Below are positions 17,786-28,500 of a stretch of 64,000 nucleotides of DNA, piece by piece (positions within the stretch are counted from its first letter, which is position 1; each line of letters starts with the position of its first letter). A program made the position numbers and the translations under genes. The notes beneath the pieces are model-generated. The model was not told where the DNA came from. It did no database searches and was given only the letters and a program-made list of their open reading frames with translations. The stretch spans positions 1-64,000 of the forward strand of contig JASJCB010000048.1 in NCBI GenBank assembly GCA_030066195.1, read 5' to 3'. Origin of the DNA: Acidobacteriota bacterium. Lineage in GTDB: Bacteria; Acidobacteriota; Holophagae; Acanthopleuribacterales; Acanthopleuribacteraceae.

Positions 17786-18553
17786 ATGAGCGAGCACGGT
17801 AGTGTCGAAGTAGTTGTCGAGAACGGTGTGGGTTCCGTTATCTTCTTTCATCCCAAAAGCAATTCCCTGCCCGGTCCCCTGCTGCGCGAGATCGCGGACA
17901 CCATCACCGGCTGCGGTGAGGATGAACGCATCAAGGTAGTGGTTCTGAAGAGCGCCGGTGAACGCGCCTTTTGCGCCGGCGCCTCCTTCAGTGAACTGGT
18001 CAACCTGGAAGATGAAAGCCAGGGTAAGGAATTCTTTATGGGTTTTGCGCGCGTCATCCTGGCTGTCAAGAACTGCCCCAAATTCGTCATTGCCCGCGTG
18101 CAGGGCAAGGCCATCGGCGGCGGCGTCGGCGTCGCCTCGGCGGCCGATTACACCCTGGCCCATATATCGGCCTCGGTCAAATTGAGCGAGCTTGCGCTGG
18201 GTTTGGGCCCGTTCGTGGTGGGGCCCGCCTGTGAACGCAAGTTGGGCACTTCCGCCTTTTCCATTCTGAGTATCGACAACAAGTGGCGGGACGCCGAATG
18301 GGCCCATCGACACGGCCTTTATGCCGATGTCTATCCATCCCATGAGGACCTGGACGATGCCGTCAATGCGCTCGCCGCGCAACTGGCAAAAACCAACCCG
18401 GAGGCCATGGCCGAACTGAAACGCGTCTTCTGGAAGGGTACCGATCATTGGGACACGCTTCTGGAAGAACGCGCGGAGCATTCAGGGCGCCTGGCCTTAT
18501 CCCAATTCACCCGCGACGCGATTGCGGCCTTCGCCTCGGGTAAACGCGACTAA
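17786..18553 (+). CDS. Enoyl-CoA hydratase/isomerase (crotonase) family protein
   Basis: A 255-residue crotonase fold of normal length. The oxyanion-hole segment AFCAGASFSEL and the glycine-rich helix start GKAIGGGVGVASAADY are both present. A Glu in KLSELALGLGP occupies the first catalytic Glu region, but the second catalytic Glu of true hydratases falls in FVVGP and is not evident. The exact reaction (hydration, isomerisation or retro-Claisen) is therefore open. Several members of this kind act in leucine or aromatic acid degradation; no pathway genes are adjacent. The ATG start is secured by AGGAGGT six bases upstream. It appears to be a single-gene transcript after the tRNA terminator. 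Confidence 0.88.
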   Translation: MSEHGSVEVVVENGVGSVIFFHPKSNSLPGPLLREIADTITGCGEDERIKVVVLKSAGERAFCAGASFSELVNLEDESQGKEFFMGFARVILAVKNCPKFVIARVQGKAIGGGVGVASAADYTLAHISASVKLSELALGLGPFVVGPACERKLGTSAFSILSIDNKWRDAEWAHRHGLYADVYPSHEDLDDAVNALAAQLAKTNPEAMAELKRVFWKGTDHWDTLLEERAEHSGRLALSQFTRDAIAAFASGKRD

Positions 18554-18564
18554 TTTAATCAAAA

Positions 18565-18586
18565 GGGCCGGCAATCCTGCCGCCCC
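18565..18586 (+). terminator. Weak hairpin after the crotonase gene
   Basis: CGGCA and TGCCG pair around ATCC, extended by a GGG/CCC pairing past a bulge. There is no T tract, so termination here would be weak or factor-dependent. Confidence 0.25.
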
Positions 18587-18683
18587 GCTGTTGTTTCGAT
18601 GCTCTCTGTTTCCGTTAGGCCGTGCGACGGCGCTTGTGCAGGATGGCCGCTGCTGTCAGGCGATTGTAAATCGCTAACACTGC

Positions 18684-19091
18684 CTAGGATACACCCGGAA
18701 TGGGGCTTTGTCCCAGCGATATGACGACCGGCACCACCATGGGCCCGGTGCCGTTCTCTTCATCGCCGTAGCGCACCATGGCTTCCTGCCGGCATTTCTC
18801 AACCGTGGGCGTCAGGGCTTCCAATCCGTCTGTGGTGGGTACCATCAATAAATAGATGAAGATCAGCTCACCTGTATTTTTGTCCGGGATGGAGAACAAC
18901 AATTCGGAGACGTTCTTCTTGAGGCTGTCTTCCGAAATAAAGGTGTCGTCTTTCAACTCCACCTGGTCCAGGTCCAGTTTTTCCTTCAATTCCGGATCCA
19001 AGCACATTTCCAATAAGGGCACCGACACTTCTTTGAAGCTCATGGCCACACGCATAAAATCATCACGAGGATTTTTGGGTTTTCCCGGCAT
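18684..19091 (-). CDS. Rpn-like PD-(D/E)XK transposase/nuclease relic (small protein)
   Basis: This 135-residue protein resembles the N-terminal part of the Rpn / Transposase_31 family: SFKEVSVPLLEMCLDPELKEKLDLDQVEL, then DDTFISEDSLKKNVSELLFSI and an IFIYLLM strand. Full members are about 300 residues. The active-site Asp of the usual SDLLF is Glu here (SELLF), and the downstream E-x-Q is replaced (YLLMVPTT). The frame stops soon after the strand that precedes the helical C-terminal part. It is probably catalytically dead, either a relic or a domesticated short form. The ATG has no strong ribosome site in view. It runs divergently from the NRPS gene. Confidence 0.5.
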   Translation of the reverse strand: MPGKPKNPRDDFMRVAMSFKEVSVPLLEMCLDPELKEKLDLDQVELKDDTFISEDSLKKNVSELLFSIPDKNTGELIFIYLLMVPTTDGLEALTPTVEKCRQEAMVRYGDEENGTGPMVVPVVISLGQSPIPGVS

Positions 19092-19553
19092 AACTTATTC
19101 CCCCGCCCCTACTCTACAATGAATCGGGGTAAAGGCAAGAAGAAAAACACACCCGGGAGATGAGCTGTCGTTCAAGCCGTTCCATATCGCCCGTAAGCCC
19201 CGGAGCGTGCTTTCAGAGCAGCGGGTCGCGTGTCGATAATAATATCCGGGACAACTGACGATCGACAGTTCTCCACGAGTTCAGAAACCTTGCAGGAAGG
19301 GCAATAGGCCTGTCGCCATGCCTCATTGGGACTCACGTAAGTGAAGGCTTTTGCCGAGACTAGAAAAAACGGGTGCGGGCAATGAACTTCCGTTGTATGA
19401 TGAGTCTTCATATCGGCCAGAAGGTACGAGTCCACGAGCGTGACGACCGTGGGATTCCCCTAGGGGAAATCGAAACCGAATAGTGCTGGATTACATCCAC
19501 CCGACACCTTTGCTTAAGTTCAAGACCCAACCCACGTGGAGGCCGTTCACGCT
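19092..19553. other. Region upstream of the NRPS gene, with a perfect palindrome
   Basis: The 14-bp palindrome TTCCCCTAGGGGAA (19455-19468) lies about 85 nt before the NRPS start, where an operator for the cluster would be expected. I see no clear -35/-10 pair. A minus-strand frame at 19172-19435 encodes 87 residues with a CPSC pair but has no ribosome site or recognisable family, so I do not call it a gene. Confidence 0.4.
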
Positions 19554-22500
19554 ATGAATGCGTCTGAACATATTTTCGATCGGCAGCGCCGGTGCGCCGA
19601 AACCTGCCCGGACCATCCGGCTTTGATCTCACCGAAAGACGTCCTGACTTACCGTCAGTTGAATGCCCGCATCCGGCATATGGGCTGTTGCCTGCCCCGT
19701 TTGTCGCAAGGTTCGGTGGTCGGCGTCTATCTCGACGATCTGACGGAAACGGCCGCTGCCGCCATGGCCGTTTTGGGAGCGGGTCAGGTTTTTCTGCCCC
19801 TGGACCCGGGTTTTCCCGAGTCTCGCCTACGTCACATGGTCGACGCGGCCGAACCCTCTGTCATTCTCACCGCGCCGCATCTCCGCGACCGTCAGGTGAT
19901 CACGGCAGGCGCAAACACACGCATCGTTACCACGGACGAACAACTCAGTGACAATGCCGCGATCGATCCGGCCGGCCCCGATGCGCCCGCCTATATCACC
20001 TTTACCTCGGGTTCCACCGGCCGTCCCAAAGGCATTCTGGGCCGTGTCAAAAGCATCGCCCAGTTTATTCACTGGGAGTTGGAAACATTGAAGCCGGCCC
20101 CCGGCATGCGCGGCAGCATGCTCACTACCCCCAGCTTCGACGCCTGGCTCCGTGATCTTTTCGTGCCCCTGTGTTGCGGCGGCACGGTCTGCATCCCCGA
20201 TAAGGAAACCCTGCTGGACGGCGCGGCCCTGGCCGAATGGCTGGCCGAAATGAGCGTCAACCTGGTGCACTGCGTCCCTTCACTATTCCGCCAACTATTG
20301 ACCCATCCCAAACCCTGGACCGAGCATTTACAACACATCTTCCTGGCCGGTGAGCCGCTGTTACCGGCCGATATCGACGCCTGGATAAAGCAACACGGCG
20401 AGGGAACCCGGCTCTATAATCTCTACGGACCGTCCGAAACCACCATGGTGCGGTTCTGCCATCCGGTTCGCCCGCAAGACCGCAACCGCAAACTGGTTCC
20501 CGTGGGCAAACCCATCCATGACACCCGGCTTGAACTGTTGGACGGGAACGGCAAACCTGTTCCGCGGGGTGAATTGGGTTTTGTCCATATATGCACCACT
20601 TACGCTACCCTGGGTTATCTGGACCCGGGCCGGACCAGGGAAAAATTCCGCCTCGATCCCGTAACCGGCGAAACCATTTACAACACCGGTGATCATGGAC
20701 GTCTCGATGACGAGGGCCTGTTGGAAATCCTGGGTCGCGCCGATCGTCAGGTCAAGATACGCGGCGTACGCGTTGAGCCGGGCGAGGTGGAGAACTGTCT
20801 CAGCCGCCATCACGCCGTTACTGCCTGCGCCGTCGTTGCCCGCCCCGCGGAGACGGGACTCGAACTGGCAGCCTTTACTGTTGTTAAGGGATCGGTAACC
20901 CCCGGGGAACTGCGGCAACACCTGGCCCGCCTGTTGCCACCCGCCATGGTGCCCAACCGCTACGGCTGTCTGGAGCGCCTGCCGCGTCTGCCCAACGGTA
21001 AGGTCGATTACAAGGCTCTGGTCGAAGAAAAACCCGTCTGGCCGGAAGCCCCGAACGCCGATACGCCTCGAAACCAAACCGAAACCGTCATCGCCGAGAT
21101 CTGGCAACGGGTGCTGGGCGGCGATCCGGTCGGCATTCATACTCACTTCTTCGAAGCCGGCGGTCACAGCCTGCTGGCCGCATCCGTGATCTACGCAATC
21201 AACCAACGCTTCGGTACGGGCCTGGGTTTAAGACACCTGTTCGACTACCCCACGGTGGCGCAACTGGCCGACTTGATTGGTCAGGCCCCGCTGTTGACCG
21301 AATCGTCCGCACCGCCCGTTCTAGCCGAGGACAAGGAAGGCGGCCTTTCCTATGGCCAGGAGGCAATGTGGTTGCTGAACCAACTGCAAAACGGACCGGC
21401 CTACCTGATGCCGCTGGTGTTTCATTGCCGGGGAAAGTTGGACACGGACGCCCTGCGCCGTGCGGTGATTGCCGTGGCCGTGCGCCATCCCGTACTCGCC
21501 CGGCGGATCTCGGCTGTAGGCGGCAGCCCTCGCGTGGTTGCCGAGGATGCCCACGGCATCCCCGTCCGCGTCCACCCGTTGCCGGAAGATTTGGAGCGGG
21601 AAGCCCGGGTGAGGCTTGTCGAAGAAATCGCCTGGCGTCCCATCGACCTGACTTCGGAGCCGCCCCTACGCGTGGAAGTTCTGACCGCCGAGGATGAGGC
21701 CTGGTTGATCATCACCAAGCACCATATCGCCTCCGATGAACGATCCATGACCCTGTTCCAGGAGGAGTTAAGCGCCGCCTACGCCGCCGCGCTGCACGGC
21801 GCCGATGCCGACCTGCCCGCGTTACCCTCTACCTACAATCGCTTCGTCCGACAACAGCGCGAAGCCTTCAAGGGCGAAGAAGGCCGGCGACTTTTGGACT
21901 GGTGGCGCAACCGCTTGCACGACGCCCCCGAATGCATTGCCCTGCCTATCGACAAACCCCGCCCGGCGCGACGCTCCGGCGGCGGCGCGCGGCATCACTT
22001 TCAAATTCCACCGCGCTTGGCCGGGGGGTTAAAGAAGGCTTCCGACGAAGCGGGCGCCACATCCTTCTTGGGCTTGTTGGGCGTCTTCGCCGCCTTCCTC
22101 TCCCGCTTTAACGGGGACCGGGACGTGGTGATCGGCATTCCGGTCAGTCTGCGCGAGGGCGGGCCCTTTGAATCGCTGATCGGTTTATTCGTTACGACCA
22201 TGCCGCTACGCTTCAATGTCGGGGCGATGAACGATATCGCTGCTTTGATCAGAGAGACCAAAAACACTTTTCTCGACGGCATGGATCACCTGGTCCCGCT
22301 GGAGAAACTGGTGGAAACCGTCAACCCTCCTCGCGAAAGCGCCTGGAACCCCGTGTACCAGGTATCGCTGGTCTACCACGGAAACCGGAGCGCCGGCTTC
22401 AACCTGCCGGGCGTCACCTGTACGCGTCATGCACTGACCCACCAGGGCGCCAAGCTGGATCTGCAACTGGTCGTCGCGCCGTCCGCGGAAGGCTTCGATT

Positions 22501-25500
22501 GTTCCTTTAAATATAGTACCGACCTGTTCACGCCGGAAGCCGTGACCCGACTGGCCGACAATTTCCTGGCCGACATGGAAGCCCTGCTCAGCGGCGGTGA
22601 ACCTTTGGAGGTTGTGTCTTTACCCCAACCGGTTTCCCTTCCGGCATCCGCGCCGGAACTTCCCCAAACCGGCCTCCAAGGCCCCGTCGAGCAAAAACTG
22701 GCGGTGATCTTCGGCCGAGTGCTGCAATTGGAAACGGTCGGGCGACACCAGGACTTTTTTGCTTCCGGCGGGCACTCCCTGTCGGCCATGCGGGTGGCGG
22801 CGCAAATCCGAGAGTCCTTCAACGCCGCTGTTTCCATCCGCGACCTCTTCGAAAGGCCCACCGTCGCCGGACTGGCGCTCCTTCTGGAGGAAAACGAGAT
22901 GGGCGCGGAACAGATCGTTCTCGAAGAACCGCGAGGGGACAACCTGCCGGTTACCGCCGCCCAACGCAGGCTGTGGGTGCTGGACCGCCTGGGCGCCGGC
23001 GGTGCCTACGTGGTGCGGCAGAACCTGCGCCTGCGCGGCCCCCTGAATATTGGCGCCCTGGAAAGCAGCCTGGCCGACCTCCAAAGACGGCACCCCATCC
23101 TAACCGCCCATTTCCACCTGGAAGACAATACCCTGGTGCAGCAATTGGAACCCTCGCTGACCGCGACGCTACGTCAAGTCGACCTTCGCGGCATGGCGCC
23201 GGCGGAACAGGAAGCCGAATGCAAACGGCGCTTGAACCTGGCCAAGGATGAACCCTTCAACCTGGCCGAGGGCCCGCTGATCCGCGCCACCCTGTTGAAG
23301 CTATCCGACCAATTACACCACCTGCTGGTCACGGTACACCACATCGTCTGCGACGATCGGGGACGTTCCATCATTGCCGCCGGACTGGCGGAACGCTACG
23401 GCGCTCATTGCAAGGGCGACACCGCACCGGTCGAGGCGCCTCGCCCCGATTTCTGGGACTATGCACATCAACAGGAAAAACACCTGTCGGCCGGCCGCTA
23501 CGAGGCCCTGCTGGAGACCTGGCGGCAACGTTTGCAAGGTCTGCCGCCTCTGTTGATGTTGCCGTGGGACAAACCCAGACCCACCGTCCCCACCTGGCAG
23601 GGGGGACGCACCGCCAGGTCCATGAAAGGCGATGCAGCGACAAACTGGCGATCCCTCGGCCACGCCCATGAAACGACGCCGTTTATGAGTTTTCTAGCCA
23701 CGTTCGCGGTGCTGTTGTCCCGTTACAGCGCCTCCCGCGATATTGCGATCGGCGTTCCGGTCACCAACCGCAACCGGCCCGAGTTGAAGAATCTCATGGG
23801 CACCCTGGCCAACACCGTGGTCATGCGCATGGACCTTTCCGACAACCCCACCTTCTCCCAACTGTTGGCGCGCACCCGCTCGACCGCCCTGGAAGCCTAC
23901 GCCCTCGCGGAGGCGCCCTACGAGAATCTGATCGACGTGCTTAAACCCGATCGTACGCCCGGTCACAACCCGCTCTTTCAGGTCATGCTGGTCTACCGCG
24001 ACAGCACCGGCAAGGCGCCTTCCTTCCATGGATTGCAAACCGAACCCATTCGCCATCCCCTGCAACGCGCCAAGTTCGATCTGACCCTGGTGGTGGAGGA
24101 CAATGATCCCGACTTTGCCACTCGCTTCATCTTCAGTAAGGACCTCTTCAAGGACGAAACCCCGGCGCGTCTGCTGCTGCACCTGCATAACCTGACAGCA
24201 GCTTTCACCCGGACCCCCGACACGCCGGTGGACGCGGTTTCTCTGTTGAACGATGAAGAGCGCCGCCGCATTCTCGTCGACTGGAACGCGAGCCGAACGG
24301 GGCCGCTGCCCGCACCCGCGCTACACCTGCTGTTCGAAGAGCAAACGCGCAGAACACCCGACGCGGTCGCCCTGGTCACGGAACAGACCCAACTGACCTA
24401 CGCGGCGCTCGATACTCGCGCCAACCAGATCGCCCATTACCTTATAGAAAGAGGCGCCGGCCCTGAAACCACGGTCGGCATCTGCCTGGATCGCGACGCC
24501 GAACTGATCGTCGCCTTGCTGGGCACGCTCAAGTCCGGTGCGGCTTATGTTTCACTCGATCCCACCTATCCGCGCGACCGCATTGCTTTCATGGCGCGTG
24601 ACTCCGAACTGCATCTACTCATCGCCCGCGACACCTTCCATGAGGACGGTCCGCCGGTCATTGAACCCGCGATGATTCACCATGAAAATCGGAACGCTCC
24701 GCCCTGTCGCAATCAACCCGACCACCTTGCCTACATACTCTATACCTCCGGTTCCACGGGCGTGCCCAAGGGCGTGCTGATACCACATCGCGGTCCCCTG
24801 GCTTTGATCGATTGGGCCCGGCGTCACTTCAGCAGCCGGGAATTGCAAGGCGTCCTGGCCGGAACCTCCACCTGCTTCGACCTGTCCGTATTCGAGATCT
24901 TCGTTCCCTTGAGCAGCGGGGGAACCGTCATCCTGGTCGAAAACGCACCGTCTCTTCCCAAGTTGAAAGCCGCCTCGCGCGTGACCCTCATCAACACGGT
25001 GCCGTCGGCGATTACCGAACTGGATAAGAGCGGCGGCATACCGCGCTCGGTAATCACCATCAACCTGGCCGGAGAACCTTTGCGCGGCGACCTGGTCCGC
25101 GGACTGTTCGCCGGCAAACAGGTTCAATCCGTCTATAACCTTTACGGCCCGTCGGAAGACACCACCTATACCACCTGGTTTTCGGCAAGTCACGACGACC
25201 CGCGTGAACCGGGCATCGGTAAACCCATAGATCACACGCGCACCTATATCCTGGACGGCTCCGGCCAACCCGTGCCGCCGGGGGTGATCGGTATCCTATT
25301 CACCTCGGGTAGCGGACTTGCGCGAGGATATCACCAACGGCCCTCCATGACCGCCGCTCGTTTCATTCCGGATCCCTTCTCGCCCCAACCGGGCGGCCGT
25401 CTTTATGACACCGGGGACCTGGCCCGGTACCGCGTGGACGGTTCCATAGAGTTCCTGGGGCGTCGCGACCATCAGGTCAAACTGCACGGTTTCCGCATCG

Positions 25501-28500
25501 AGCTTGGCGAGATCGAGGCGGTGTTGGACAACCACCCCGCTGTAGCCATGGCCGCGGTTCTGGTCCAGGATGAACGTTTGGTTGCCTGGATCGCCCTCCA
25601 CGAAACACCGCCGCAAACCCCCTGCCTATTGGGCGGGGACAGCGAAATCGCCTCTTTTCTGGGGGCCGGGCTGCCTCATTACATGGTGCCCCGTGTGATA
25701 GTTGCATTGGAATCCCTGCCGCTGAACCCCAACGGTAAGATCGATCGCGGCAAACTGGCCGGTTTCCGGCCGCCCGCTGCCGAACGCGTCGATGATGACG
25801 TCGAAATCACCGGCACGCCTACCGAACGCGCCCTGGCGGCGATCTGGAGCCGCGTTTTGGGTTTGGACCGTGTGGGCCTGAAGGAAAACTTCTTTGAACT
25901 GGGCGGCGACAGCATCCTGGCCATTCAGGTCGCGGCACGAGCCGCCGAGAAGGGCATCCATATCCACTCACGGGACCTCTTCCATCGGCAGACCGTGCTG
26001 GAACTGGCCGCCGCCGCTCGCGAGCACCGGGAGAGTCCGGCCGAACAGGGTCGCATTACCGGCGAGGTGCCGCCCGGGCCCATTCAGCGTTGGCTGATGG
26101 AACTCGCCGGCGGCGTGCCCCACCATTTCAATCAGGCGCGGCTCTTCCGCGTGCAACCGAACCTTGACTCGGGCCGCCTCCAACAAGCCCTGGACGGCCT
26201 GCTGGAGCACCACGACATGCTGCGCCTGTGCACCGGGGAACGCAACGGCCAGGTGATTCTGTACCTGCCCGACGCCATCCCCGAGGTGCCGCTGACGGTG
26301 CATGACCTGTCACGTGAGACCGGCTGGAAACAAAAACTCAAAGAGATCGGCACGGATCTGCACGCCGCCATGGACTTGCGCCGAGGACCGGCCTTGCGCG
26401 CCGCGCTATGCCGCACCGGCTTGGATGAGGACCGCCTGTTGTTGGTGGGTCACCACCTGGCCGTGGACGGCGTCACCTGGCAGATTCTCATCGAGGATCT
26501 GGTCACCTTGTACCGGGGTGGTCTGAATACCGACCTGCCACCCAAAACCAGCGCCTTCCCGACCTGGTCAGCCGTGCTTCCCGGCCTGGCCGCCTCGCCC
26601 GAACTTCGTCAGGAAATCGGATATTGGACCGAACCGGCACGCCAGTTGGTGCGCCCTCTACCCGTGGACCTGCCCGGCGACCCATCACGCAACACCCAGG
26701 GCACCCTGGCCAGGGTCAGTGTTTCCCTGGACCCTGAGACGGCCCGCAAACTGTTGCAGCAAGCGCCCGCCGCCTATCATACCCGCGTGGATGATCTGCT
26801 GCTGACCGCGCTGGCCATGGCGCTGCATCGCTTCACGGGTTACCGCGCCAACCTTGTCGATCTGGAACGCCACGGCCGGCATCTGGTCGGCGATATGAAT
26901 CTGTCGCGCACCGCCGGTTGGTTTACCAATCAGTTTCCGCTGCTGTTGCATGTTTCCGAGGGCGACATGGGCGCGGTCATCAAGGCCGTCAAGGAACAGA
27001 TTCGCGGCGTACCTTGTCAGGGCGCGGGTTACGGCGTGCTGCGCTGCCTGGACCCCGAGCGGGCGGGACAACTGGAAGCCATGCCCCAGGCCGAGGTGGT
27101 TTTCAACTACCTGGGCCGCTACGATCGACTGCCGACCAGGGCGCCGGTGATCGGTATTGCCGGGGAAGCCACGGGAGCGAACCGGGATCCCAATTTGAGA
27201 CGCGCACACCTGATCAGCATCAACGGCTTTGCTACTGAAAACGGTTTGCGCTTCAGTTTCGGTTACAGCAAAGCAGTCCACCGGAGGACAACTGTCGCCG
27301 GTTTTGCCCGCGCCTTCATCGGGGCCCTTGAAGAACTGGTACGCCACTGTTGCAATCTGGAGGCGGGCGGCCTCACTCCTTCCGATTGCCCCGAATTGAA
27401 TTTGGACCAGGACGCGCTCGATCGCCTCCTGGAACAACTGAAAGCCGGACCTCGCGGCATCGAAGCCGTCTACCCGCTTTCGCCCATGCAAGGCGGCATG
27501 CTGTTCCACACCCTGCTGCATCCCGACTCCGGTTTCTACTGCCAGCAGTGGTGCTATCCGTTGGCGGAGGGCCTAGACCCGGTCGTCTTGCGCGACGCCT
27601 GGGAATCGGTAGTACTGCGCAACGAGGTGCTGCGTACCCGTTTCGTAACCCGGGGCGTTCCTCAACCGCTCCAGGCGGTCTGCACCCGGACGCATCTGGA
27701 TTGGCGCATGACCGAAACCATGGATGAAGACACCCTGGAAAACTTCCTGGCCGTGGATCGCCGCGAACGATTCCAATTGGACGAACGCCCCGCCATGCGC
27801 GTCACCCTGGTTCCGCGAACCGATGGTTCTTTCCTAATGATATGGACACATCACCACCTCTTATTGGACGGTTGGTCGGTCCCGCTGATCATGAGCGAGT
27901 TGCGTCGCATCTACAACGACCTGAAAGCGGAGCGTGAACCGTCGCCTTCTCGCCGCCGCCCCTTCCGTAACTACATCGCCTGGCTGCACCGGAGATCGCC
28001 GGCCGAGGACGAACATTTCTGGCGCGCGGAGTTAGCCGGTTTCACCGAACCGACACCCCTGCCGGGAGGCCGTGACAGTGATGAGAAGGTGGAGGCGGAC
28101 GACGCCATAGAACTGCGCCGAAGCCTGCCGTCGGAAGCCTCGGCCAACCTCCGCACTCTGGCCAGACGTCATCGCCTGACCATGAATACCCTGGTCCAAG
28201 GGGCTTGGGCGTTGGTGCTGGGATGCTACAGCGGCAAACGGGATATCCTCTTCGGCGCCACCGTTTCCGGTCGGCCGGCCGAACTGCCGGGCGCCGAGAC
28301 CATGACCGGCTTGTTCATCCAAACTATTCCCGTACGTGTGAAACTGCCGGGCAGCGCACGTCTCATCCCCTGGCTGCTCACCTTACAGGAAGACCTGGCG
28401 GAACGAGAAACCCACGGCCACGCGGGCCTGGCCCAAATCCAGGGCTGGAGTGAACTGGGACCCGGCCATGCGCTGTTGGAAAGCCTCTTTCTCTTCGAAA

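Noticed and set aside
19172..19435. Minus-strand 87-codon frame with CPxxCxxC-like pairs
   Set aside because: GTG start without ribosome site, no recognisable family, and it lies in the probable control region of the NRPS gene.
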